From G963665975 sp963665975 (lineage in GTDB: Bacteria > Bacteroidota > Rhodothermia > Rhodothermales > Bin80): a DNA stretch of 64,000 nt. Each line of letters starts with the position of its first letter. Position 1 is the stretch's first letter. The position numbers and the translations under genes were made by a program. Below are positions 18,285 to 26,980 of this stretch, in pieces. The notes under the pieces were generated by a model. The model was not told the origin of the DNA and searched no databases. It worked only from the letters and a program-made list of their open reading frames with translations. The DNA lies in NCBI GenBank assembly GCA_963665975.1, contig OY762508.1, positions 2,790,001 to 2,854,000 on the forward strand. The letters are read 5' to 3'.

Positions 18285-19193
18285 TTAGGAGCCGCTGGGT
18301 CTAAGAACTTCCAGCTCGACCGTCACGCGCGCGTAGCTGCCGAAGACGCCATGTGCGCCGCGCACGGGCTCCAGCGGATTGGGGATTTCGCCAGGCGCGA
18401 ACGTAGAGCCACCCTGTTGTACGCTCTGCGACCGGAAGAAGTCGTATAGGTTGTCGTCCAGAGCGTTGATGCTAATCCGGTTGGGACCAAAGAAAACGGT
18501 TCCAATCCACGGGTAGCGTATGGTCAGCGTACCATCTGAATTGACGGCATAGTTATTCTCATTAAGAAGGGGGGAGCCGCGCACACGCAGGTCTTCGATG
18601 GTGTCCACGCCTGCCGGCATCGCATCAAGGATAGAGGCGCCAATCGGTGTCAACTGATCTTCTCGCGGATCCAGGGATTCCGTGACAAAGATGTAGTAGT
18701 TCTGGCTGCGCCCAGGCACGCTGCTGCGCGTAACCGTGATTTCGAGTTGTTCGTTGGTTTGGTACACCGCGCGTTGCAGTGTAGCGTTGACCACGCCGAA
18801 GGTGTCAGGCACAACGGTAGTACCGGTAATGGAGGCGCCCGTCTCGGGAATAAGCACTTCGAGTCTGTAGGTCTCCAGGGGCTGTGCCCGAGCCGCTGGA
18901 CTGGCAGGCAGGTAGATGCCTGGCTGCTCCGGGTCTTCACGATACTCCTCCATGGATCCATCGGCTTTCGTAGGATGCAGCGCTACGGTAGCGTCGCGGA
19001 CGGCGAGCCTTGAAAAATCGTACGATTCGGTTACGCCGGTCGTTCGACTTAGCCGAATTGGAGGCAGTGGCTCATCGGAGACGAGAATGGCTTCAACGAC
19101 GTACTCGGGTGGTAATCCACCAGGGTCTGTGCTGTCGCAGGCCGCAACGAGGCCTAACAATGTCAACACCAGGATATTCGATGGTCGTCTCAT
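18285..19193 (-). CDS. DUF4249 domain-containing lipoprotein
   Basis: This 302-aa lipoprotein has an N-terminal signal peptide and lipobox LVAAC (Cys at ~19). The order VVEAILVSDEPLPPIRLSRT, AVRDATVALH, YRLEVLIPETGASITGTT and the C-terminal NPLEPVRGAHGVFGSYARV matches the DUF4249 family of Bacteroidota, which sits next to FecA-like TonB receptors, as here. The gene is 12 bp downstream of the receptor and almost certainly co-transcribed with it. The family is thought to be a periplasmic or surface partner of the receptor, but no activity is established. Its 3' end is duplicated at 15298. Confidence 0.9.
   Translation of the reverse strand: MRRPSNILVLTLLGLVAACDSTDPGGLPPEYVVEAILVSDEPLPPIRLSRTTGVTESYDFSRLAVRDATVALHPTKADGSMEEYREDPEQPGIYLPASPAARAQPLETYRLEVLIPETGASITGTTVVPDTFGVVNATLQRAVYQTNEQLEITVTRSSVPGRSQNYYIFVTESLDPREDQLTPIGASILDAMPAGVDTIEDLRVRGSPLLNENNYAVNSDGTLTIRYPWIGTVFFGPNRISINALDDNLYDFFRSQSVQQGGSTFAPGEIPNPLEPVRGAHGVFGSYARVTVELEVLRPSGS
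18290..18409. repeat. Direct repeat copy B (within the intact DUF4249 gene)
   Basis: This is the partner of 15303-15422 in the same orientation, about 120 bp, with one mismatch in the central part and divergence towards the stop codons. The interval between copies contains the AlbA_2/HATPase gene. Confidence 0.9.
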
Positions 19194-19205
19194 GTGGCAA
19201 TGACC

Positions 19206-21473
19206 TTAGAATTCCAGCGTAAGCGACAGATTCGGCAACGGGATTGGAATCTGCGGAATGCTGGTTTTTTTGATCGTCTGGTCCGCTTCAAACCGGTGTA
19301 GTATGAACCACGTGTTGGTCCGCGCATAGGCGTTAATCACCTGGATCTGCAATTCGTAATCGGCGAAGCCGAAGAATCGCCCGCGCTTGGCGGCGCCGAC
19401 ATCCAACCGATGATAGGCGGGCAGCCGCGCCTGATTCAGACCGGGAGACAACAGGACATTGGTCGAGCGTTCACCGGTAAGCGGTTCCGTTCCAAGTAGC
19501 TTGTACTGGGACTGGGGATCCGTGAACGCCTGCCCCGACGCATAGGAGAATACTCCCGTAAGCCGCCAGGATTTGCCGAGATTGAAATTGACGACAGCGC
19601 TGATATCGTGCAGGCGATCATGTTTGGGCGGATAATTACGCGGCTCGCCGTCGATACCAAGGTTTAGATTTGGGAATTGGCGTTGCGTCCTGCCATACGT
19701 ATAGGCCAAGAAGCCGGTCGTGCGGCCATGATCTTTTTCCACCTGGATTTCAATTCCCTTTGCGGAGCCGCGACCGATATGGAAATACTGGAAATACTGG
19801 AGCCCGGCAGGATCGGGGAGAAACGGATCGAGCACGAAAAGGTCGCGCATGGTGCGAAAGTAGAACTCCGTATCCAGATGCAAGCCACTGAATAAGATGG
19901 TCTTTACGCCGAGGATGAATTGGTCGCCATAGGCGGGATTGACACGGTCAGCGCTCGTAAGCCAGAAATCGAAGCCGGAAAAGGCTTCATTGGTTATCAA
20001 GGTCTGGAACTGATAGTAGCGGCCATAGCTGCCCTGCAGTCGGACACTTTCCGACAGGCGGCGTTCGACAGACAGGCGTGGCGCCACACGGAGATGACGG
20101 CCATTGGCGAAGTAAGTCGCCCGAAGACCGCCCTGAAGCATCCAGAGGGGCGATGGGCGGTACGTTTCTTGAGCATAGAGGGAGGCGTATGCCGATCGGA
20201 TGCGCGGACTGAACGTGTCTATGCCATCGAAAGAGGACTTGAAGGGGAAGTCGAAGAATCCCGCCCAAAAGCCTCCCTCCAACTGGTGGCGTTCGCTGAC
20301 GTAAAACTCCAGGTCACCCTTAACGGAGGTGTCGTAAATCCGGCTGTCCTGCCTGATTTCCGTGCCGCCGAGCAGGATGCGTGGGGTGCTGAAGTAACGG
20401 CTTGTAGTGAGCGTGAAGTTCGAGAAAAGCCGGTCGGAAAACAGGTGCGTCCAATTCGCGCTTAGCGTGCGATTACCATACCGCAGGTCCAGGCGTGCGT
20501 CTTCCAGGAAAGAAATATCCAGGGCGTCGGTGCCCGTGTACACCGACAATGAGATCCTGTCATCCGGGGTCGCATCGAAGTTGACCTTGCCATTGATGTC
20601 CAAAAAATGAAAGGCATCCGGAATGCCATCTATATCCTTGAGAATGGCCAGCAAAGGCTCCAGCGTAGAGCGCCGCACGGCGAGCATCCACGACCCACGC
20701 GCATAGGGGCCTTCGATGATCGCCCTGGAGGCCAACAGACCCAGCGTTCCCGCTGCCTTGAACTCACGGCGATTACCGTCCTTGTTATACACGTCAAGCA
20801 CGGCTCCTATACGCCCTCCATAGGAAGCGGGGAAGCCTCCCTTGTAGAGCCGCACATCCTTTATGGCATCCGGGTTGAATGTGGAGAAGAATCCGAAGAC
20901 GTGAGTCGGATTGTAAACCGTTGTCCGATCAAGCAGAATCAGCGTCTGGCCCGGATCGCCGCCTCGTATGTAGAGCCCACTGGAATAATCGGAAGCAGCC
21001 TTGACACCCGGCAAGAGTTGCAAACTTCGGAATACATCCGCCTCGAGAATCGACGGCAACTGCTTGATGGTGGCGACCTTCATCTGGCCAACACCAATGT
21101 TGCGCGCCTCCTCTTCGGCGGCGCGATTGGCAGACACCACGACTTCGCCTGCCAGCAAATCTTGCGGGACAAGCTCAATATCGAGTCGCCGGCTTTCGCC
21201 ATCGGCAAGGGTTACCTCCAACTCCTGGGTCTGGAAGCCGATATAGGAGCCCACGATCGTGTACATACCCGGCGCAAGTCCGGTCAGTGTATAGTATCCG
21301 GCCGTGTTGGTGGCTGCACCGATTGTGGTGCCCGCAACCGTGACATTCGCCAACAGCAATGTTTCCCCCGAGGAAGCATCGGTTACGAAGCCACTAATGG
21401 ATGTTGTCTGTTGCGCGACAGCGGCCGAGACTCCACAGAACATCAACACCAATGCCGCAATGGAGCGTCGCAT
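19206..21473 (-). CDS. TonB-dependent receptor with carboxypeptidase-regulatory domain
   Basis: This 755-aa outer-membrane protein begins with a signal peptide (MRRSIAALVLMFCGVSAAVA). A CarboxypepD_reg-like domain spans ~25-105 (GFVTDASSGETLLLANVTVA, GYYTLTGLAPGMYTIV). A plug follows at ~110-220 (DVFRSLQLLPGVKAASDYSS, GLYIRGGDPGQTLILLD), then a barrel ending LTLEF with the BAM-type terminal Phe. It precedes DUF4249 by 12 bp and follows the glycerophosphodiesterase by 36 bp on the same strand, forming a three-gene operon. The imported ligand is unknown; the GDPD neighbour may hint at phosphodiesters, which is speculative. Confidence 0.93.
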   Translation of the reverse strand: MRRSIAALVLMFCGVSAAVAQQTTSISGFVTDASSGETLLLANVTVAGTTIGAATNTAGYYTLTGLAPGMYTIVGSYIGFQTQELEVTLADGESRRLDIELVPQDLLAGEVVVSANRAAEEEARNIGVGQMKVATIKQLPSILEADVFRSLQLLPGVKAASDYSSGLYIRGGDPGQTLILLDRTTVYNPTHVFGFFSTFNPDAIKDVRLYKGGFPASYGGRIGAVLDVYNKDGNRREFKAAGTLGLLASRAIIEGPYARGSWMLAVRRSTLEPLLAILKDIDGIPDAFHFLDINGKVNFDATPDDRISLSVYTGTDALDISFLEDARLDLRYGNRTLSANWTHLFSDRLFSNFTLTTSRYFSTPRILLGGTEIRQDSRIYDTSVKGDLEFYVSERHQLEGGFWAGFFDFPFKSSFDGIDTFSPRIRSAYASLYAQETYRPSPLWMLQGGLRATYFANGRHLRVAPRLSVERRLSESVRLQGSYGRYYQFQTLITNEAFSGFDFWLTSADRVNPAYGDQFILGVKTILFSGLHLDTEFYFRTMRDLFVLDPFLPDPAGLQYFQYFHIGRGSAKGIEIQVEKDHGRTTGFLAYTYGRTQRQFPNLNLGIDGEPRNYPPKHDRLHDISAVVNFNLGKSWRLTGVFSYASGQAFTDPQSQYKLLGTEPLTGERSTNVLLSPGLNQARLPAYHRLDVGAAKRGRFFGFADYELQIQVINAYARTNTWFILHRFEADQTIKKTSIPQIPIPLPNLSLTLEF

Positions 21474-21509
21474 TCTGCACAGAAAAGAGTGGAGAGAATT
21501 TCTGCCCGC

Positions 21510-22382
21510 TCACTTGAGCAGCAGCACGCCGAGATCTGGGTAATCTGTGATAATGCCGTCTACGCCAAGTGATTTCAGGCGTTGCATGTCTTCGAAAATA
21601 TTTACGGTCCACGGAATGACGCGCATGTCACGTGCATGCGCATCCCGGAGGAGCGTGTCGGTTACGAGCTCATAATGGGGGCTATAAATGGTGGGGGCAA
21701 AACCCAGGCTATCTATAATGGCGGGCAGGGTGGCGGCACGTGCCATAAGCATTGCCGTACGCCATGAGGGGTCTATCCTGTGCCCGGCTTGCAATGTCCG
21801 CACGTCGAAACTCTGATGGATGCTGCGATCCTTGATCCCAGTCTGGACAAGCACTTCGTATAGCAGGCGCGTGAACGTTTCCGGATCGGGTGTAAAAACG
21901 CCATCCCAGGACGGCCGGGACTTGGTTTCGATATTATACCACAAGGGAGATGCGCCGCGTGCACTGGCATGCTGTTCGGCAGAGGCGATGACATCTGCCA
22001 GGCGCGGCTTCGAAGCTGCCATTGGTGCTTGACGCGGAAAGCGCGGGTTGCCCCGGCTTCCGCAATCATAGCGCGCAATTTCCTCGTAGGATAGTTGGAA
22101 CAGATTATGATTCGTGTGATCGTCGACGGGAGATCCATCTTCCAGGCTGCAAATCTCCTCGGACATCCAGGGCTCATGAGAGACCACGACCGAAGAGTCG
22201 GCTGCGACCACGACATCAAGTTCAAGCGTGGTGACACCGAGGTCTATCGCTCGAAGGAATGCCGGGATGGTATTTTCCGGCAACAGGCCGCGAGCTCCGC
22301 GATGGCCCTGCACATCGAATTGCGGCTGCGCATGCGCCATTATAGGTAGCGAACAGATCAGAACGGCGCAGAAAAGCCGCAT
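21510..22382 (-). CDS. Secreted glycerophosphodiester phosphodiesterase family protein
   Basis: The protein is 290 aa from the ATG at 22382, which opens a signal peptide (MRLFCAVLICSLPIMAHAQ). The GDPD TIM-barrel signature is clear: GHRGARGLLPENTIPAFLRA near residue 26, TLELDVVVAADSSVVVSHE with the acidic metal ligands, YNIETKSR, and the C-terminal RVIPWTVN and GVDGIITDYPD. The enzyme hydrolyses glycerophosphodiesters to glycerol-3-phosphate and an alcohol, here in the periplasm or outside. It is the promoter-proximal gene of the GDPD-TonB receptor-DUF4249 operon. Confidence 0.93.
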   Translation of the reverse strand: MRLFCAVLICSLPIMAHAQPQFDVQGHRGARGLLPENTIPAFLRAIDLGVTTLELDVVVAADSSVVVSHEPWMSEEICSLEDGSPVDDHTNHNLFQLSYEEIARYDCGSRGNPRFPRQAPMAASKPRLADVIASAEQHASARGASPLWYNIETKSRPSWDGVFTPDPETFTRLLYEVLVQTGIKDRSIHQSFDVRTLQAGHRIDPSWRTAMLMARAATLPAIIDSLGFAPTIYSPHYELVTDTLLRDAHARDMRVIPWTVNIFEDMQRLKSLGVDGIITDYPDLGVLLLK

Positions 22383-22846
22383 GGCAAGTGTGAATGGTGC
22401 TCGGAGGTGTGGGAACGCATTGAGCGGCGCGTTAGGTTCGCAAATGATGCGAATTCTCCTCTCACCGTGGTATGAATTCCCTAAAAGCGGCATTTTTTCG
22501 CGTAATATCTTGGTTGCCTTCCAGCAGAGATATAATCTAATGTTGTGGTTGACGGACTTTGAATCAATGCCGAGTCCATCACGAGATAGCGGATTGGCGC
22601 CGGCAACTTGTACTTGCCCGATAATTCATAAAAGGAATCATAGTTTAACTTAATTATTTACAATAAAATACACAATGTAGATAAACACCATGTAAATAAA
22701 CGGTAGAGAAACAGTTACACCCCACCAAGCATGGCTTTAAAGGTGCCAATTTTGTAAATTTGCTTGGTTTATCCGGCGTGCTGGGTCACGCATCGTATAA
22801 GCACATTTCAGCCTTCAATATCCCCACATTTTCCAGCTAGGAACTC
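22383..22846. other. Divergent AT-rich promoter region between GDPD and gyrA
   Basis: The part from 22620 to 22770 is very AT-rich. It has no open frame of note and should contain the promoters of the gyrA transcript and the GDPD operon. No RNA gene was recognised. Confidence 0.45.
22755..22762 (+). promoter_or_regulatory. Candidate Bacteroidota-type -7 box for gyrA
   Basis: The octamer TAAATTTG matches the TAnnTTTG consensus of primary-sigma promoters in Bacteroidota and lies about 85 bp before the gyrA TTG. A clear -33 TTG element at the usual spacing is not evident, so this is tentative. Confidence 0.35.
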
Positions 22847-25417
22847 TTGGACGACCGCATAATTCCGATCAATATTGCGGAGGAAATGAAATCCTCCTAC
22901 ATCGACTATTCGATGTCTGTGATAGTGGGCCGGGCACTTCCGGATGTGCGTGACGGACTGAAGCCTGCCCACCGGCGCGTGCTGTACGGAATGAGTGAAC
23001 TGGGCCTGGGTCCTGGCTCGACGTACAAGAAAAGCGCCAGGATTGTGGGCGAGGTGCTGGGCAAGTATCATCCGCACGGCGACGCTTCGGTGTATGACAC
23101 GATGGTGCGCATGGCGCAGGAATTCTCTTTGCGCTATCCACTGGTCGACGGACAGGGAAACTTCGGCTCTGTTGATGGGGACTCTGCAGCGGCCATGCGG
23201 TACACGGAGGCGCGAATGACGCGTCTGGCCGACGAAATGCTGCGCGACCTTAATCAGGACACCGCAGACTTTCAAGAGAACTTCGATGGGTCTCTGGAAG
23301 AGCCCGCTGTGCTACCTGCCGCGGTCCCCAACCTGTTAGTCAATGGCGGAGACGGGATTGCGGTAGGGATGGCCACCAAGATTCCGCCGCACAACCTTGG
23401 CGAAATCGTGGATGCCGTGATCGCATACATCGACAATCCGGAGATCGACACGCTGGGCCTGATGGAATATGTTCCGGGACCAGATTTTCCGACAGGCGGC
23501 ATCATATATGGACATACCGGGATTCAGGAGGCATACCATGCGGGTCGTGGACGCGTGGTTATCCGTGCCCGCATGCAGGAAGAGGAAATACGGCCGGGAC
23601 GGCTGGCACTGATTATCACCGAGATCCCGTACCAGACCAATAAGAGCAGTCTGGTGGAAAAGATCGCAGGCCTCGTCCGGGACAAGCGGATCGAAGGAAT
23701 CAGCGATTTGCGGGATGAGAGCGACCGCGATGGCATGCGTATTGTTATCGAGCTTCGCAAGGATGCGATGCCGCAGGTCGTGCAGAACAAGCTGTTCAAG
23801 TATTCCGATTGCCAGCGAACCTTTGGGGCGAACCTGGTTGCGCTCGTGGAAGGGCGCCCGCGCACGCTCACGCTCAAGGATGCCATCCGGCATTTTGTGA
23901 ATCATCGCCACGAAGTGGTAACGAGGCGTACCCAATTCCAACTGCGCAAAGCGGAGGAGCGGGCGCATGTTCTGGAAGGTCTTACGATTGCTCTGGATTG
24001 GCTGGATGCAGTAATCACCATTATCCGCCATTCTGACGATACGGACGCAGCGCGCGTCAACCTTGTACATGGCTCTTACCCGGATCATCTGACGGCGGCC
24101 AATCTGGAGCGTCTCGGATTGGATCCCGGTGCGCCCGGTGAAACGGATCACGGTCGAGAGGTTTGGCTGACAGAAGTTCAAGCAAACGCCATTCTAGCCC
24201 TACGCCTGAGTCGGCTTACAGGGTTGGAGCGACAGAAGATTGAAACGGAATATGAAGAGGTGCGGGCAGAAATAGAGCGGTTGCGCGGCATTCTGGAAAG
24301 CGAGCCCCTTCGGATGCAGATCATTAAGGACGAACTTTCCGAGATCCGCAAGAAATATGCGGATGAGCGCCGCAGCGAAATCGACTATTCGGGCAGCAAG
24401 GATTTTGTGGTGGAGGATCTGGTCGTGAACCGGCAAGAGGTCGTGACGATTTCACACCAGGGGCTCATCAAGCGCACGAGCACGAGCGAGTTCCACCAGC
24501 AGGGACGCGGCGGCGTCGGCAGACGCGGGGGTGGCCTTCGCGACGATGATTATCTGGAGCACCTTCTGGTGTCCCATACGCACGATTATCTGCTCTTTTT
24601 TACGGATCACGGGCGCTGCTACTGGTTACGCGTTTACCAGATTCCGGAAGGCAGCCGGGTGGCGAAAGGACGGTCAATCCGCAATCTGATCCAGATTGAG
24701 CGGGACGACCACGTACGCACGGTGCTGTCGGTGAGCAAGGAGGACTTTCGCGACCCGGAGTTCTTGGACAGCCGCTGGGTGCTCATGGCAACGCGCAACG
24801 GCTGGGTCAAGAAATCACCCTTGCGCGCATATAGCCGACCGAATAGAACAGGTATCAGGGCCATCAGAATCAACGACGGAGACGAGGTAGTAGAGGCACA
24901 ACTGACTGACGGAAAACAGGAAGTATTGCTGGCGTCGACCAATGGGTTTGCCACGAGATTCTCGGAGCACTTGGTGCGGTCCATGGGCCGCGTTTCCCAG
25001 GGTGTGCGCGGTATACGGCTGTCGGAGGGAGAGCATGTCGTGGGGATGGTCGTCATTGCCGCCGAGGACGAGCGGGATTTGCTGACGCTGAGCGCCAACG
25101 GTTACGGCAAGCGGTCGCAGTTGGCAGACTATCCCACCAAGAAAACGCGCGGCAACAGGGGCGTTTTTGCAATGAAGACAACGCCAAGAACGGGCCCACT
25201 CGTTGCAATCAAGGGTGTACTCGAAACCAGCGATCTTATGATCGTGACGGAAGGCGGCACGCTGATTCGCACACAGGTTGGGGCGATCAGCCTTCTTGGT
25301 CGCCGCACGCAGGGCGTACGCATCATCCGGCTGAAGGAGGGCGATGCCATTGCCGACGTGACGCGCTTTATTCCCGAAGCGCCTAACGGTGTGCCGGGGG
25401 TATCCGAGGAAGAGTAG
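22847..25417 (+). CDS. gyrA: DNA gyrase subunit A
   Basis: This 856-aa subunit cuts and rejoins DNA and works with GyrB to introduce negative supercoils. The start is a TTG at 22847 preceded by AGGA at a suitable distance. The protein then reads DDRIIPINIAEEMKSSYIDY, the normal N-terminus. The quinolone-pocket region reads KYHPHGDASVYDTMVRMAQ, with Ala at the position of E. coli Ser83 and Asp at position 87. The catalytic tyrosine lies in the AAAMRYTEARM motif. A GyrA-box-like QGRGGVG in the C-terminal half supports gyrase rather than topoisomerase IV, followed by the beta-pinwheel repeats. It is a single-gene unit convergent with the lysine transaminase gene. Confidence 0.97.
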   Translation: MDDRIIPINIAEEMKSSYIDYSMSVIVGRALPDVRDGLKPAHRRVLYGMSELGLGPGSTYKKSARIVGEVLGKYHPHGDASVYDTMVRMAQEFSLRYPLVDGQGNFGSVDGDSAAAMRYTEARMTRLADEMLRDLNQDTADFQENFDGSLEEPAVLPAAVPNLLVNGGDGIAVGMATKIPPHNLGEIVDAVIAYIDNPEIDTLGLMEYVPGPDFPTGGIIYGHTGIQEAYHAGRGRVVIRARMQEEEIRPGRLALIITEIPYQTNKSSLVEKIAGLVRDKRIEGISDLRDESDRDGMRIVIELRKDAMPQVVQNKLFKYSDCQRTFGANLVALVEGRPRTLTLKDAIRHFVNHRHEVVTRRTQFQLRKAEERAHVLEGLTIALDWLDAVITIIRHSDDTDAARVNLVHGSYPDHLTAANLERLGLDPGAPGETDHGREVWLTEVQANAILALRLSRLTGLERQKIETEYEEVRAEIERLRGILESEPLRMQIIKDELSEIRKKYADERRSEIDYSGSKDFVVEDLVVNRQEVVTISHQGLIKRTSTSEFHQQGRGGVGRRGGGLRDDDYLEHLLVSHTHDYLLFFTDHGRCYWLRVYQIPEGSRVAKGRSIRNLIQIERDDHVRTVLSVSKEDFRDPEFLDSRWVLMATRNGWVKKSPLRAYSRPNRTGIRAIRINDGDEVVEAQLTDGKQEVLLASTNGFATRFSEHLVRSMGRVSQGVRGIRLSEGEHVVGMVVIAAEDERDLLTLSANGYGKRSQLADYPTKKTRGNRGVFAMKTTPRTGPLVAIKGVLETSDLMIVTEGGTLIRTQVGAISLLGRRTQGVRIIRLKEGDAIADVTRFIPEAPNGVPGVSEEE

Positions 25418-25446
25418 GGCAAGCGTGCACGAGCGCTGGGACTTGG

Positions 25447-26790
25447 TCAGGATGCTGACAAGGTGCGGTCAAGAATGGCCAACCCCTCGTCGATCTCTGT
25501 CGTGGTGATCGTAAGGGGTGGACGGAAGCGCACCGTTCGGAGGCCGCAGCCCAGCATAACGAGTCCTGCGTCGTAGCAGCGTTGAAGGATCCGGTCCCGT
25601 GCCTCCCGCGACGGAAGATCAAAGGCGCAGTGCAGCCCCTGACCCCGCACGTTTGCCATTGTTGCATGGTGTTGGGCCAGGGCGTGCAGCCGCTGCAGGA
25701 GGTGGCTCCCGGATTGCGCGGCATGTTCGACCAGGTGATCCTCCTCGATAATCTCCAGCGTTCGGTCAAAGCGCACCATGTCAACCAGGTTGCCACCCCA
25801 TGTGGAATTGATACGGCTGGGACTTACAAAGACATGGTCGTCAACTTCGTCGAGCCTCCGACCCGCCAGAATGCCGCAGACCTGCGTCTTCTTGCCGAAC
25901 ACGATTATGTCCGGTTCTACGCCAGTTCTTTCAAAGGCCCAGAAGGATCCCGTAATTCCTACGCCGCACTGTATTTCATCCAGGATGAGAAGTGCCTCAT
26001 TTTCGAGGCATAGCTCTTTGAGAGCGTGCAGGAACTGCGGCCGAAAATGGTTATCGCCTCCCTCTCCCTGGATGGTTTCGAGAATAATGCATGCGATATC
26101 ATCCATGCGCTCGTGGAAATGAGTCTTGGCCTGAGCGACTGCCTCGTTTTCACGCCGCTCAAGATCATTCAGATGTGCCTCCACAGGGAACCGAATCTTC
26201 GGGTTGGAAATCCGCGGCCAGTCGAACTTGGGATAGTACTTGGTCTTGCGCTTGTCAGCGGTGTTCGTAAGCGACATAGTGTAGCCGGTACGGCCGTGAA
26301 AAGCTTCTTCGAGATGTAACACCTGGTGGCCTACTTCCCGCGTATAACCCTTGCGAAGATTCTTGCGGACTTTCCAGTCAAACGCTGCCTTCAGCGCATT
26401 TTCGACGGCCAGGCCTCCTCCCGAAATGAAAAAGGCATACGGCAAATACGCTGGCATAGCCACCCGTTCGAACGTGCGGATGAAACGCGCCATGTGCACT
26501 GTACGTATGTCGGAATTAGTGATTTTATTGAGGGCTGCCTCCATCAGGCGCTGGAGGAAATCTTCATCGCTCGTCAATTTTGGATGGTTCATCCCCAACG
26601 CACTGGATGCATAGAACCCAAAGAAGTCAATAAGCTGTCTGCCGGTGACCTGATCAAAAAGTGCTACGCCTTGGCTGCGCCGCATGTCGAGCACCATGGG
26701 CATCATGCCCTTCGCATTCAGGTGCGAAAAGAAGATGGATGCCACTTCCTCCGGGTGGATTGCAGGGGAGAGCGAGGCTGGCATAGGCAT
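25447..26790 (-). CDS. lat: L-lysine 6-transaminase
   Basis: The protein is 447 aa from the ATG at 26790 (a second in-frame ATG lies two codons on). This PLP-dependent class III aminotransferase moves the epsilon-amino group of lysine to 2-oxoglutarate, giving aminoadipate semialdehyde. It resembles LAT rather than acetylornithine transaminase: FFGFYASSALGMNHPKL near the N-terminus, FISGGGLAVENALKAAFDWK, and HLEEAFHGRTGYTMSLTNT. The PLP lysine is in IIVFGKKTQVCGI, after ILDEIQCGVG. The gene converges on gyrA and is divergent from lipA. Its context gives no obvious partner dehydrogenase. Confidence 0.9.
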   Translation of the reverse strand: MPMPASLSPAIHPEEVASIFFSHLNAKGMMPMVLDMRRSQGVALFDQVTGRQLIDFFGFYASSALGMNHPKLTSDEDFLQRLMEAALNKITNSDIRTVHMARFIRTFERVAMPAYLPYAFFISGGGLAVENALKAAFDWKVRKNLRKGYTREVGHQVLHLEEAFHGRTGYTMSLTNTADKRKTKYYPKFDWPRISNPKIRFPVEAHLNDLERRENEAVAQAKTHFHERMDDIACIILETIQGEGGDNHFRPQFLHALKELCLENEALLILDEIQCGVGITGSFWAFERTGVEPDIIVFGKKTQVCGILAGRRLDEVDDHVFVSPSRINSTWGGNLVDMVRFDRTLEIIEEDHLVEHAAQSGSHLLQRLHALAQHHATMANVRGQGLHCAFDLPSREARDRILQRCYDAGLVMLGCGLRTVRFRPPLTITTTEIDEGLAILDRTLSAS

Positions 26791-26931
26791 GACTGGTTGC
26801 GGTGAATCGTGTGGCAAAGGGGATGCCTGAATAAACGTTCTCAGATGCTGCGCATGAAGATACAAACGTAAGGTGTCAACACATGAGGATTCCCGTGTGA
26901 TGGATCATCAAGCAGCGCAAGCGGTTCCTTC

Positions 26932-26973
26932 GACACGCTGATTCAAACGGACGACACGCTGATTCAAACGGAC
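26932..26973. repeat. Perfect 21-bp tandem duplication upstream of lipA
   Basis: Two adjacent perfect copies of a 21-bp unit beginning GACACGCTGATTCAAACG occupy 26932-26952 and 26953-26973, directly before the lipA GTG start. A further GCTG suggests a partial third copy. It could be a regulator site or a simple duplication. Confidence 0.9.
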
Positions 26974-26980
26974 GCTGTAC

